Of a stretch of DNA of 64,000 nt, positions 25,887 to 38,009 are shown in pieces (position 1 is the first letter of the stretch; every line of letters begins with the position of its first letter). The stretch is from DASVHS01 sp035468985 (GTDB taxonomy: Bacteria > Acidobacteriota > Thermoanaerobaculia > Gp7-AA8): the NCBI GenBank assembly GCA_035468985.1, contig DATISF010000009.1:62001-126000 (forward strand), written 5' to 3'. The notes under the pieces were generated by a model that saw nothing but the letters and a program-made list of their open reading frames with translations, had not been told where the DNA came from and did no database searches. The position numbers were made by a program, and so were the translations under genes.

Positions 25887-26774
25887 ATGTCCCGGGTGAC
25901 GTTTCAGTCCCTGATCCTGAAATTGCAGACCTTCTGGGCCGAGCGCGGCTGCATGATCGAGACGCCGCTCGACCTCGAGGTTGGCGCCGGAACCATGCAC
26001 CCGGCCACCTTTCTGCGCGTCCTCGGCCCCGAGCCGTGGAATGTGGCGTACGTCCAGCCCTCCCGCCGCCCCGCCGACGGGCGCTACGGCGACAACCCTT
26101 TCCGCCTCGGCAAGCATTACCAGCTGCAGGTGATTCTCAAACCCTCGCCGCTCGACGTTCAGGATCTCTATCTCGACTCCCTGCGCGCGCTCGGGCTCGA
26201 CCTGACGAAGCACGACATCCGCTTTGAGGAAGACAACTGGGAAGCGCCGACGCTCGGCGCGTGGGGTGTCGGCTGGCAGATCCTGCTCGACGGCATGGAG
26301 ATCACGCAGTTCACGTATTTCCAGCAGGCCGGCGGGATCGACCTCGCGCCGATCTCGGCGGAGATCACCTACGGCCTCGAGCGTCTGACGATGTTCCTGT
26401 CACGCCAGAGCTCGGTGTTCGACATCGAGTGGGGCGCGGGATTCGGCTACGGCCCGGTGCGTCGGCAGGACGAATACGAGTTCTCGAAGTACTACTTCGA
26501 AGTGGCCGATGTCGATCTGCACTGGAAGTTGTTCGACATGTACGAGTCCGAGGCCCGGCGATGCCTCGAGGCGAAGCTCGTGCTTCCCGCGTACGAGTGG
26601 ACGCTGAAGTGCTCTCACGCGTTCAACACGCTCGACGCGCGCGGCGCGGTGTCGGTGACCGAACGCGTCGGGGTCATCAAGCGCGTGCGCGACCTCGCCG
26701 TCCGTTGTGCGGAGCAGTACGTCGAGATCCGGCGTGAGCTCGGCTTCCCGCTGCTGCAACAGAAGGCCTCCTGA
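25887..26774 (+). CDS. glyQ: Glycyl-tRNA synthetase alpha subunit
   Basis: 295 residues, class II aminoacyl-tRNA synthetase catalytic subunit of the alpha2beta2 bacterial type. Visible motifs: FQSLILKLQTFWAERGCMI, GAGTMHPATFLRVLGPEPW, VAYVQPSRRPADGRYGDNP (the GlyQ hallmark) and TYFQQAGGIDL. It is joined to glyS by TGATG. Length and order are normal for the family. Confidence 0.97.
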   Translation: MSRVTFQSLILKLQTFWAERGCMIETPLDLEVGAGTMHPATFLRVLGPEPWNVAYVQPSRRPADGRYGDNPFRLGKHYQLQVILKPSPLDVQDLYLDSLRALGLDLTKHDIRFEEDNWEAPTLGAWGVGWQILLDGMEITQFTYFQQAGGIDLAPISAEITYGLERLTMFLSRQSSVFDIEWGAGFGYGPVRRQDEYEFSKYYFEVADVDLHWKLFDMYESEARRCLEAKLVLPAYEWTLKCSHAFNTLDARGAVSVTERVGVIKRVRDLAVRCAEQYVEIRRELGFPLLQQKAS

Positions 26775-28864
26775 TGGCGGAGTACTTCTTCGAGCTGCTG
26801 GCGGAAGAGATTCCAGCGTGGATGCACGACGCCGCGCAGCAGACGCTGAAGGAACGTCTCTCTCAGATCACCGCCGCGGAGAACATCACGATCAACAGCA
26901 CGCCGCGGCGGCTGTCGTTCATGCTCACGAATCTCGCCTTGAAAGAGGAGGATCGCGAGCTCGAGGTCAAAGGGCCGCCGAAAAAATCTGCCTACGACGC
27001 GAGCGGCAAGGCCACGCAGGCGCTTCAGGGATTCCTCAAGAAGAACAACGCCACGGAGAAGGACATCATCGATTCCGGCGACGAGTACGTTCGCGTCCGC
27101 CGGAAAGCCGAAGGGCGGAAGACCGCGGATGTTCTGAAGGAGCGGATCCCCCAGATCATGGAAGCGCTCCGCTGGCCGAAGATGATGCGCTGGGGAACCG
27201 GGGAGCACTCCTACATCCGGCCCATCCATTCGGTGCTCTCGATTTTCGAAGGCGAACATCTGCCAATCGCGATTTTCGGCGTCGACTCTGGAACGCAGAC
27301 CGTCGGTCATCGGATCCTCGCGCCCGCGCCGTTCGCGGTGAAGACCTACAACGAATACGTGACCAGGCTCGAGCTGGCACGCGTCGTCGTCGATGCCACC
27401 CGCCGCCGTCACGTGATGGCGGAGCGCGCGCGTGTTCTCGGCCACGAGGTGAACGGAACACCCGCCGTGGAGGCCTCGATCTGGTCGCAATGGCAGTACC
27501 TGACCGAATATCCCGGCGTCGTCCGCGCTGAATTCCGCCGCGAATACCTCGGCCTTCCGGAAGAGGTGCTCGTCACGGTCATGCGCGTGCACCAGAAACA
27601 GCTTCCGATCCGCGATGGGGAGGGAAAGCTGACTCCGTACTTCCTCGCCGTGATCGACAACGAAGGCGACCCGGAAGGGAACGCCGCGTACGGCAACTCC
27701 TTCGTCACGAACGCGCGCTTCGCAGACGCCAAGTTCTTCTACGAAACCGATCGCAGGAAGAAACTCGAGGACCGTGTCGAGTCGCTCTCCCATCTTCAGT
27801 TCCAGGAGAAGCTCGGCGACTACCTCGAGAAAACGAAGCGCATCGTGAAGATCGCCGGCTCGATCAGCAGCGAGATCGGCATCGATCCGCATGACGCGAA
27901 CGTCGCCGCACATCTATCGAAGGCCGACCTCGGCACGGAGATGGTCAAGGAATTCACCGACCTGCAGGGACGCATCGGCGGGATCTACGCGCGTGAAGAA
28001 GGTCACCCCGAGAACATCTGGCAGGCGATCTACGACCAGTACCAGCCGGTGAACATCGACGATGCGCTGCCGCGGACGGTCTCCGGCGCGATCGTCTCGC
28101 TCGCCGATCGGATGGACACGCTCACCGGCTTCTTCCGCATCGGCGCGAAGCCGTCGGGATCGAAAGATCCGTTCGCGCTGCGGCGCGCGGCGCAGGGTGT
28201 CGTGCAGATTCTGCTCAATCGGGATCAACGGCAGATCAGAATTGGGGTGGATCGGCTCGTCGACATCGCGCTGGATGCGCACGGAGGGCCGGCTCTCAGC
28301 CGGCCCGGTCCGCCTGGAGAGGCGAACCTGCGTGCAGAGCTCCTGGCCTTTTTCGCCGAGCGCGTGCGGACGATCCTCGAGGCTTCCGCTTACGGCTTCG
28401 CCTACGACGAAGTCGCGGCGGCCATGGAGGCGGGCTGGGCTTCCTCGCTCACCGATCTCGTCGATCGCATCGAGGCGCTCAAGGCGATGCGCGGCGAGGC
28501 GAACTTCCTCTCGGTTCTCGATTCCGCCAAGCGCATCGCGAACATCACCAGCGGCCACGAGTCGACGCACGTCGACGCCGCGAAACTCGAGCACGAAGCG
28601 GAAAAACGGCTCGACCAGCTCGCCACGACGGTCGGCCAGCAGATCGATGATCTGATCGCCGAACGGCGTTACCGGACCGCGCTCGAGTCGTTCGCGGCGC
28701 TGGCGCCGGAGCTCGAGACGTTCTTCAAGGACGTGATGGTGATGGTGGATGATGAGTCTGTGCGAAAGAACCGCATGTCGCTGCTCCGGAAGGTCGGCGG
28801 GGCGGTGATGAAGGTGGCCGACGTCACGAAGATCGTCGTCGACCGGCGCGACTATCGGGCGTGA
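26774..28864 (+). CDS. glyS: Glycyl-tRNA synthetase beta subunit
   Basis: 696 residues, the tRNA-binding and editing-like partner of GlyQ. N-terminus FFELLAEEIPAWM, central HD-like region, and a C-terminal anticodon-binding part. One segment near residue 507 (GGPALSRPGPPG) is unusual: it is translated from a perfect GGGCCGGCT/AGCCGGCCC hairpin at 28286-28306, the same repeat seen in intergenic spaces, so a repeat seems to have inserted in frame in a loop without breaking the gene. Confidence 0.95.
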   Translation: MAEYFFELLAEEIPAWMHDAAQQTLKERLSQITAAENITINSTPRRLSFMLTNLALKEEDRELEVKGPPKKSAYDASGKATQALQGFLKKNNATEKDIIDSGDEYVRVRRKAEGRKTADVLKERIPQIMEALRWPKMMRWGTGEHSYIRPIHSVLSIFEGEHLPIAIFGVDSGTQTVGHRILAPAPFAVKTYNEYVTRLELARVVVDATRRRHVMAERARVLGHEVNGTPAVEASIWSQWQYLTEYPGVVRAEFRREYLGLPEEVLVTVMRVHQKQLPIRDGEGKLTPYFLAVIDNEGDPEGNAAYGNSFVTNARFADAKFFYETDRRKKLEDRVESLSHLQFQEKLGDYLEKTKRIVKIAGSISSEIGIDPHDANVAAHLSKADLGTEMVKEFTDLQGRIGGIYAREEGHPENIWQAIYDQYQPVNIDDALPRTVSGAIVSLADRMDTLTGFFRIGAKPSGSKDPFALRRAAQGVVQILLNRDQRQIRIGVDRLVDIALDAHGGPALSRPGPPGEANLRAELLAFFAERVRTILEASAYGFAYDEVAAAMEAGWASSLTDLVDRIEALKAMRGEANFLSVLDSAKRIANITSGHESTHVDAAKLEHEAEKRLDQLATTVGQQIDDLIAERRYRTALESFAALAPELETFFKDVMVMVDDESVRKNRMSLLRKVGGAVMKVADVTKIVVDRRDYRA
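28286..28306. repeat. GGCT/AGCC hairpin repeat within glyS
   Basis: GGGCCGGCT (28286-28294), CTC, AGCCGGCCC (28298-28306): perfect 9-bp stem inside the glyS reading frame. The core is identical to the hairpin at 18034-18055, which lies between genes, indicating a dispersed small palindromic repeat rather than conserved coding sequence. Confidence 0.7.
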
Positions 28865-30095
28865 TGCGACGAGCGGCATTTCTGGTCGCGTTGCTCTCCG
28901 TCGCCTGTGGAGCGCCGCGCGTCTCGCGCGACGTGCAGGCGGGCGAGACGCCCGCCGCTCCACCAGCGCAGTATCTGGGGCGCGATCAATCGGAGCAGGG
29001 CAATCTCCTCAACATCGCGTACGGAGCGTCGGTCGTTTCGCGAACCGCCGAAATGACCCTCGAGTTCTCCGCGGTGCGAGCCATCGACGGCGATCCGATC
29101 AGCTCGTGGACATCGCCGCCGAGCGACGGCGCGCAGCAGACGATCGTCTTCTCGGTCCCGGCGCGCACGCGCGTCGCGCAGATCGGCATCCAGACGCCGG
29201 CCTCTCCCCTTTTTCACCTGAAATCCGCGCAGCTCGATTCGTCCATCGATGGCGTGACCTTCACTCCGCTGATGACGCTGAAGCCCGCGGAAACGGACGC
29301 GGTCCAATTCTTTCCCGTGACCCCGCCGCGCGACGTCGTCTACCTGCGGCTGAGCACGCTCGAAACTTCCGGCCGCTTTGCGCGGGTCAATTCGCTGCAG
29401 GTGCACGGAACATGGATCGAGGCGACGAAGCCGCCGGCGATCGACGGCTGCTGGACGATCAACGGCCTCGCCGCACGGTTTTCAACGACGAACGGACACG
29501 TGACGGGAACCATCGCCGGTGATCACCCGGTATCGCTCGACGGCGGTTCGGACGGGGCCGTCGATCGCTTCGTGTGGGTCAGCGGCCCGAATCGCGGGTT
29601 CGCGGCGATCACGACCGCTCCCGATGGCAAACACCTGAGCGGTCTCCGCTGGTACAACGAGCCGGCGGAGTACTCCGCGGCGGAGAGCTGGTTCGGAGAG
29701 CGCTCGAAGTGCGCCGGGGAGGCGAGATCCGAGGAAGTGCCGGCGCGGTTTCTAGCCCTCAAACATCGCCTTCCTCTGTACGGTCTGCATTTTGACGACC
29801 AGGGAGCGCTGCTCGAACAGGACAGCGCGGCGGCTCTCGACCTGCTGGCGAACTTGGCGCGGCAACCGGCGTCACAGCGGTTCCGGCTGGTCTCGCGGGA
29901 GTATCGGCTGCCCGGCAAGGAACAGAATCAGCAGCGTTCAAAGGCGCGCCTCGATTCGCTCCGCTCGGCTTTGGAGAAGCGGGGAATCGACGCACGGAGG
30001 TTCGATTGGGCAGCACTCGGCAGCGACGCTCCGCCCGCGAAAATCGAGATCGAAATCCAGCGCAACCTGTACGCCGTCATCGAGCTGGAGGCGCC

Positions 30096-30099
<4 letters not shown>
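28864..30099 (+). CDS. Lipoprotein with discoidin-like and OmpA-like parts
   Basis: 411 residues from the ATG at 28864, which overlaps the glyS stop (TGATG); a GTG one codon earlier is possible. The signal ends in the lipobox SVAC. Residues about 45-185 resemble an F5/8-type C (discoidin) domain (VRAIDGDPISSWTSP, VYLRLSTLETSGRF). Residues about 295-410 look like an OmpA-type peptidoglycan-associated fold (LYGLHFDDQGALL, then RSKARLDSLRSALEKRGIDA). The middle part (GCWTINGLAARFST) is unassigned. Why it sits between glyS and ppdK is unknown. Confidence 0.65.
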
Positions 30100-32849
<2,750 letters not shown>

Positions 32850-35069
32850 TCAGACCCGAAAGCGCGCGACCTCTTCCTCGAATGCCGTGGCGCTCGCGAA
32901 CAGCCCTTCCAGCTCGCGTTTGAAATCCTCCGCGATCGCGCTGTTCTTCTGTGCGATCGAGAGCGTGGTGACCGAAGCGGTTGCGATCTGCTCGGCCTGA
33001 ACGAGCTGCCGCTCGAGCCGGTCGCGAATGACGCGGACGTCGCCGGAGATGTTCTCCATCGCCGTGGCGATCCCGCCGGCGGCGATACGCTGCTCCTCGG
33101 TCGAGCGATTCACCTGCTGGGCGATGTCCCGTACGTGCTCCGCCTCCTCGGCCAGCAGCCGCGTGGCCTCGGCCTGAGTTTCATTGGCGCGATCGATGTC
33201 CCGGATCGTGTCCGACACCCTGGCCGTCAAGTCGCGGAGATGTTTGCTGGCCATGGCCTGCTCTTCGATCGCGGATGAGATCGTCAGCACGATCTCCTGC
33301 GAGCGATCCGCGCTGGTGACGATCTTGTTCAGCGATGCCGCCGCCTGCGATGCGAGATCGACGGTCTGGCCGACGTTCGCCACTCCATCCTCGAGCGCGG
33401 CCACCGCCTGCTGCGCCACCGGCCGAAGGTTGCGAACGATCCCGCCGATCTCCCCGGCGGCGTTGCGCGTCCGCTCCGACAGCTTCCGTACCTCTTCGGC
33501 AATCACCGAGAAGCCGTAGTCATGCTCGCCCGCGTGCGCGGCGATGATCGCGGCATTGAAGGACAACAGCTTGGCTTCGTCGGTCACCGACTCGATGAAT
33601 TCGACGATCTGATGGATCTTGCTGAGGCTGCCCTGCAGTTCCTCGAAGGCATCGACCGCGCGGCGGGTCGACTCCTGCGTCGTGCGGATCCCGTTCGTGG
33701 TCGCGCTGACGGCGCGTTGTCCGGCCACGGCGTCGTTGTGAACCTGCGCCGACAGATCCGCTGTCGCATGCGCGGTACGCATGATCTCGCCGACCGACGC
33801 GTCCATCTCCGTGACAAAGGTCAGCACATCGGAACTGACCGCGGTGAGATCGTTCGTGCGGCGGCTGGTCTCGCGGGCGATGGCGTCGATCTCGAGCGTC
33901 GACGAGGATGTCTTCTCCACGGAGCGAAAGAGATCGTCCATGCGATGCGCCACTTCCGTCGACGATGCGTTCATCTGCGTCGCCGCGCTGGCGGACTCGT
34001 AGGACACGCCTGTGACCTTGTCGACCGCCTGCAGCACCGAGCGCGCCTCGCCGCTCACGTTCCTCACGGACTCCGTCTCAGCCGCGTTCAGATCCTGTTG
34101 CTCGTGGGCGCCGCTGAGGAGTGCGGTCGTCCCCGAGCTCATGGCACGAACGCCCTGAGTGATGTCCGCGCCGCTGCTGCCGATGCGCGACAGGAGAGAG
34201 CGAAGGCTGTTCCTCGTGGCGCCGAAGCTGCGGGCGAGCTTTCCGATCTCGTCATCCGAAAAGACGTGCGGCGACACGTCGAAGTGACCTTCGGCCATCT
34301 CGCGCGCGATGTGAATCAGCTCGTTCAGCGGGGCGGTGATGTCGCGCGCGAGAAAAAACGTCGCCACCGCGAACACCACCGCCGTGAGCAACGCGATGAC
34401 CAGGCCGTACCTCGTCAGGTCCGCGACGATGGAGCCCGCGGCCACACCTGCCTCGCGCAGGCGGCTGGCGACGTGCGACGACACGAGCAACACGAGCGCG
34501 CCGACCGAGACGACGAAAAATCCGATGAAGACCATCGCGATCTTCACGGCGATCGAATACGGGTTCCCGCGGTAGTCGATTTCCGTACCGCGGGCCATCG
34601 ACAGAAGCATTTGCTTGCCGGCCCAGTAGGACCAGGCCATCGCCGGCGCGGCAATGATCAGCGCAGCCTCGCCGAAATACTGCAGTCCGGCAAGGCTCGG
34701 GGCGACCGCAATCGTTCCCGCGATCGCGAGAATGCTTCCGCCAGCCAGCCACAGGAGCAAGGCGCCGAATTCGGTCGCCCGCAGACACCGCGACACCGCT
34801 TCGCCGGCGTTTTCCGTCGCCATTTCGACTTCGCGCGATCGCCGCGCAATCGCGATCACAAACGCGATCGATCCCGCACCGTAAGCGACCGCGGCGAACG
34901 CGCCGATCCGCGCGGCTTCTGCGGCGTCGAGTCTGAGCACGTGCGCGAGGAACGCCAGCGCGAGCGGCAGGAGCACCGCCAGCGGCGGGAAGACGATGAA
35001 CAGCGGATATCGCGATGCCGAGGAGACACCGAGCCCCGCTGCGGATGGACGTAAATAATTCACAGCCAT
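32850..35069 (-). CDS. Methyl-accepting chemotaxis-like receptor with divergent signalling tip
   Basis: 739 residues with about six N-terminal transmembrane helices, a HAMP-like segment (ARDITAPLNELIHIAREMAE, about 243-262) and a long coiled-coil signalling domain. The hairpin tip near residue 506 reads EAKLLSFNAAIIAAHAGE. Aligned with E. coli Tsr, the trimer-contact residues F373, E385 and R388 are replaced by Asp, Ile and His, while the C-terminal part (GFSVIAEEVRKLSERT) is canonical. It may signal to a non-standard CheA/CheW or form other arrays. No che genes are nearby. There is no periplasmic sensor domain of any size. Confidence 0.85.
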   Translation of the reverse strand: MAVNYLRPSAAGLGVSSASRYPLFIVFPPLAVLLPLALAFLAHVLRLDAAEAARIGAFAAVAYGAGSIAFVIAIARRSREVEMATENAGEAVSRCLRATEFGALLLWLAGGSILAIAGTIAVAPSLAGLQYFGEAALIIAAPAMAWSYWAGKQMLLSMARGTEIDYRGNPYSIAVKIAMVFIGFFVVSVGALVLLVSSHVASRLREAGVAAGSIVADLTRYGLVIALLTAVVFAVATFFLARDITAPLNELIHIAREMAEGHFDVSPHVFSDDEIGKLARSFGATRNSLRSLLSRIGSSGADITQGVRAMSSGTTALLSGAHEQQDLNAAETESVRNVSGEARSVLQAVDKVTGVSYESASAATQMNASSTEVAHRMDDLFRSVEKTSSSTLEIDAIARETSRRTNDLTAVSSDVLTFVTEMDASVGEIMRTAHATADLSAQVHNDAVAGQRAVSATTNGIRTTQESTRRAVDAFEELQGSLSKIHQIVEFIESVTDEAKLLSFNAAIIAAHAGEHDYGFSVIAEEVRKLSERTRNAAGEIGGIVRNLRPVAQQAVAALEDGVANVGQTVDLASQAAASLNKIVTSADRSQEIVLTISSAIEEQAMASKHLRDLTARVSDTIRDIDRANETQAEATRLLAEEAEHVRDIAQQVNRSTEEQRIAAGGIATAMENISGDVRVIRDRLERQLVQAEQIATASVTTLSIAQKNSAIAEDFKRELEGLFASATAFEEEVARFRV

Positions 35070-35094
35070 CGGGTTGCCCGCTGCCCATCATCGC

Positions 35095-35115
35095 GACCTC
35101 GGACCTCGAACTCAG
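35095..35115. repeat. Short degenerate heptamer run
   Basis: GACCTCG twice, followed by AACTCAG, in the 61-bp gap between dedA and the receptor gene. It is short and imperfect but has the same 7-nt period as the clearer arrays in this window. Confidence 0.35.
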
Positions 35116-35130
35116 GTGCGGACCATCACC

Positions 35131-35694
35131 TCAGGCTTGCGACCGCCGCTCTCTCCATCTGTGATACAGCCAGACGGCGATACCGGCTGCGATGAGGAAC
35201 AGCAGTCCGTATTTCTCGATGTGCGCGGCCCGACCGAGGACGGTTTCGACCGCGCGGCCGAAGAAATAGCCGGCGGCGGAGATCACCGCCGCCCAGGCGA
35301 TGACGCTGATCGCTTCGTAGACGAGGAACTTCAACAACGAGATCCGGGAGATTCCGATGATGACCGCGGCCGTGATCCGCAGGCCGTACAGCCATTGCGT
35401 GATGATGATCGCGGTCGCGCCGTACCTCTCGAACAGGCGAATTCCTTTCCCGAAATGCTGCTTCAGGCGGGGGAAGCGGTCCAGCAGCCGCACGCCGTAC
35501 CGCCTGCCGAGCCAGAACCAGAACACGTGGCCGAGGTACGCGCCGAGAGCGGCCACGAGCGCGACGATGAAGATGTCCAGATAGCCGCGCTCCGCGAAGA
35601 AGCCGGCCATGACCAGGATCGTCTCTCCTTCGAGGAAGGTCCCGACGAAGACCGCCAGGTAGCCGAACTTGTGCAGAAGCAGTTCAGGCGTCAT
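35131..35694 (-). CDS. DedA-family membrane protein
   Basis: 187 residues with the DedA/VTT architecture: re-entrant N-terminal segment FVGTFLEGETILVMAGFFAE with the conserved acidic residue, the amphipathic middle (FERYGATAIIITQWLYGLR) with the conserved arginines, and C-terminal transmembrane helices. DedA proteins act as lipid flippases or transporters, some moving undecaprenyl phosphate. It diverges from the 35781 gene and precedes the receptor gene on the same strand. Confidence 0.88.
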   Translation of the reverse strand: MTPELLLHKFGYLAVFVGTFLEGETILVMAGFFAERGYLDIFIVALVAALGAYLGHVFWFWLGRRYGVRLLDRFPRLKQHFGKGIRLFERYGATAIIITQWLYGLRITAAVIIGISRISLLKFLVYEAISVIAWAAVISAAGYFFGRAVETVLGRAAHIEKYGLLFLIAAGIAVWLYHRWRERRSQA

Positions 35695-35780
35695 GCTGAG
35701 GCTGCCTCGAAGTGCAAGATTCGAGGCGTGTTGAAATGGAGCCGGTCCCGGCAGACATTACTAACAGAGGAGAAGCCTCC

Positions 35781-36344
35781 ATGAAACGGACTGTGACCGC
35801 GGGTCTCGCTCTTCTTTTCGCGACAACGGTGCTTGGCGCCACCCAGAAAGACCAGCAGGCGACGACTGCCAGCACGACGACTGCCAGCACGACGACCGCC
35901 GGCACGACCACCGCCAGCCCAACGAGCCCCAGCACAACCACCGCCACCACGACCTCCGATTCGCCCCTCGTCGCTGCGGCGAAGAGCACGAACCGGTCGA
36001 CGAAGAAGAGGATCGTCATCACGAACGAGTCTCTCAAGGATTCCGCCGGACACGTGACGACGACGAAGACCATGCCGCCGGTTTACATGCCGCCCGCGCC
36101 TCCTGACACAGCCGAATCCGACAAAGGCGCACTCGAGAAGAAAGCGGCGACGATGAAAGCGGCTGCCGAAGACAAGAAGAAGCCCGCCAAGTCGCCCGCG
36201 AAGAAGGCAGCGATCGAGAAAGCGCTGGCCGAGAGCACGGAAGACGACCTGTACGCCGACGATCCCGCCCAGGCGGAGCATCGACAGGAAGAACTGTCGA
36301 AGGCCGCGCAGGATCAGCAGAAGCAAACACAGAAGAAGCAATAG
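35781..36344 (+). CDS. Secreted low-complexity protein with TTTAS repeats and Lys/Ala-rich tail
   Basis: 187 residues. Start ATG at 35781 after GAGGAG, giving a signal peptide (TVTAGLALLFATTVLGA); an upstream ATG in the frame lacks these features. Residues about 28-60 are TTTAS-like pentapeptide repeats encoded by 15-nt tandem units starting at 35862. The C-terminal half is rich in Lys, Ala and Glu (KKPAKSPAKKAAIEKALAES) and ends in Gln/Lys. No fold is recognised. Repeat units are multiples of three, so slippage would change length but not frame. Confidence 0.6.
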   Translation: MKRTVTAGLALLFATTVLGATQKDQQATTASTTTASTTTAGTTTASPTSPSTTTATTTSDSPLVAAAKSTNRSTKKRIVITNESLKDSAGHVTTTKTMPPVYMPPAPPDTAESDKGALEKKAATMKAAAEDKKKPAKSPAKKAAIEKALAESTEDDLYADDPAQAEHRQEELSKAAQDQQKQTQKKQ

Positions 36345-36347
36345 CGA

Positions 36348-37001
36348 TCAACGTCCCGATCGCTTCGCTTCCTCCCGGCTCTCCAGCGTGCGGAGCATTT
36401 TCTCCAGCAGCACCCAGATCTGCTCCAGGTTTCGTTCGATCTTCACCAGACGGTGATCGAGATCGGTCTCCTCGATTTCTTCGATCAGATCCATGAACAT
36501 CGGGTTCGGCGCCTGCGTGGCCTGCGTCTTCCCTGACAACGTATCTTCCGCCGCCGCGAGCGCGTCCGGATAGAGCTTGTTGATCATCGTCTGGATCGAG
36601 CTCTCCGGCGCGATCAGCGGAGCGACGATCATCGACACGGCCTTTTCCAGCTTGGCCAGTGTGTCGAGATCCGTCGGATCGACCATCGCGATCTCCAGCC
36701 TGGCGTTCTCGTCGATCCGCACCGGCACGGCTTTGCAATCCAGCGCCAGTTGCCGGCTCATCTTCCGGGCGACTTTCTTCGGGATGTCGATGTGCAGCAG
36801 GCTGATGCAAGGGATGTCGATCTGCTTCGACAGGAACGCGGCCAGCACATTCTCGTCGATGAATTTCAGCTCGATGAGAGTCGATCCGAACCGCCTGCCG
36901 GTCTGCCGCTGCTCGGCCAGGGCAATCTGCATCTGCACCTCATCGATGAGATTCGCGGCCAGGAGCATCTCGCCGAGGTTCTGCCGGTGCACGGGGGACA
37001 T
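36348..37001 (-). CDS. Stand-alone MshEN (GspE/PilB N-terminal) domain protein
   Basis: 217 residues. The first 140 or so match the MshEN domain that precedes the ATPase of type II secretion/type IV pilus motors (LGEMLLAANLIDEVQMQIAL; GRRFGSTLIELKFID; VDPTDLDTLAKLE). Many MshEN domains bind c-di-GMP through an R-L-G-x-x-L-like motif; here the first helix has NLGEMLLAA, so binding is uncertain. No ATPase follows; the C-terminus is a predicted coiled coil (IERNLEQIWVLLEKMLRTLE). It lies 6 nt downstream of gpsA and abuts the 36344 stop tail to tail. Confidence 0.75.
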   Translation of the reverse strand: MSPVHRQNLGEMLLAANLIDEVQMQIALAEQRQTGRRFGSTLIELKFIDENVLAAFLSKQIDIPCISLLHIDIPKKVARKMSRQLALDCKAVPVRIDENARLEIAMVDPTDLDTLAKLEKAVSMIVAPLIAPESSIQTMINKLYPDALAAAEDTLSGKTQATQAPNPMFMDLIEEIEETDLDHRLVKIERNLEQIWVLLEKMLRTLESREEAKRSGR

Positions 37002-37007
37002 GGTAAT

Positions 37008-38009
37008 TCAGGTCGAATGCTCCGCTTTCAGGGAGCGCGTCATCAGGCGCCGGATCGCGCGCTGGGGCGATTCCCCTTCATAAAGCACCCGGTACATCTC
37101 GGTTGTGATGGGCATCTCGATGGCGTGTCGCTCGGCGAGATCCTTTGCTGATTTCGACGTTTTCACACCCTCGGCCACGAATTTCGTCTCGTCGAGGATC
37201 TCGTCGAGCCGCTTGCCGCGCCCCAGCGCTACGCCGACGCTGCGGTTGCGGGAGAGCGCACCCGTGCAGGTGAGGACGAGATCGCCCATGCCGGCAAGGC
37301 CGGCGAACGTTTCCAGTTTTCCGCCGAGAGTCGCGCCGAGACGCGTGATCTCGTGCAGACCGCGGGTGATGAGAGCGGCGGTCGTGTTGTGACCGAGGCC
37401 GAGTCCTTCGATGACCCCTGCGGCGATGGCGATGACGTTCTTCAGCGACCCGCCCAGCTCGACTCCGGCGACGTCAGCGGAGTTGTAGAGACGAAACGTT
37501 TCTGACGACAGCGTCCGCTGCACCTCTTCGGCGAATCCGACGTCGCTCGACGCGATCACGGCGGCCGTCGGGTCACCCCGTGCAAGCTCGACCGCGAACG
37601 TCGGCCCGGACAACGCCGCAAAGCGCTCCAGCTGGTCGCCAAGCACGGAGAGCGAAATCTCGGACATCCGCTCCAGGGTCTCGTTTTCGATGCCCTTGGT
37701 GCCGGAAACGACGCGAACCGGCGTTCGAAGTTGCGCGGCGAGCTCGGTGAGAACGCGCCGGTAGTGATGGCTCGGCGTGACCATGAAGATCGTGTCGCTG
37801 AACGCGGCCGCCTCGGCCAGATCGCCCGTGGCGTGGACAAGCGTCCCGAGCGGAACGTCGCGAAGGTATGACTGATTGGCTCCGGTCGTCCGAATCGCGT
37901 CGGCCACTTTCGGGTCGTGAGCCCAGAGCATGATCTCGTGCCCACAGCGCGACGCCACCGCGGCGAGGGCCGTCCCGAATGCTCCGGCTCCGATGATGCT
38001 GATCTTCAT
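37008..38009 (-). CDS. gpsA: Glycerol-3-phosphate dehydrogenase [NAD(P)+]
   Basis: 333 residues. Makes sn-glycerol 3-phosphate from dihydroxyacetone phosphate for phospholipid synthesis. Rossmann motif IGAGAFGTALA, then VSGTKGIENETL, LSGPTFAVELARGDPTA, the catalytic lysine in GGSLKNVIAIAAG and GLAGMGDLVLTCTG. It overlaps plsY (ATGA), so the two consecutive steps of the acyl-phosphate PlsX/PlsY pathway are co-translated. Confidence 0.96.
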   Translation of the reverse strand: MKISIIGAGAFGTALAAVASRCGHEIMLWAHDPKVADAIRTTGANQSYLRDVPLGTLVHATGDLAEAAAFSDTIFMVTPSHHYRRVLTELAAQLRTPVRVVSGTKGIENETLERMSEISLSVLGDQLERFAALSGPTFAVELARGDPTAAVIASSDVGFAEEVQRTLSSETFRLYNSADVAGVELGGSLKNVIAIAAGVIEGLGLGHNTTAALITRGLHEITRLGATLGGKLETFAGLAGMGDLVLTCTGALSRNRSVGVALGRGKRLDEILDETKFVAEGVKTSKSAKDLAERHAIEMPITTEMYRVLYEGESPQRAIRRLMTRSLKAEHST

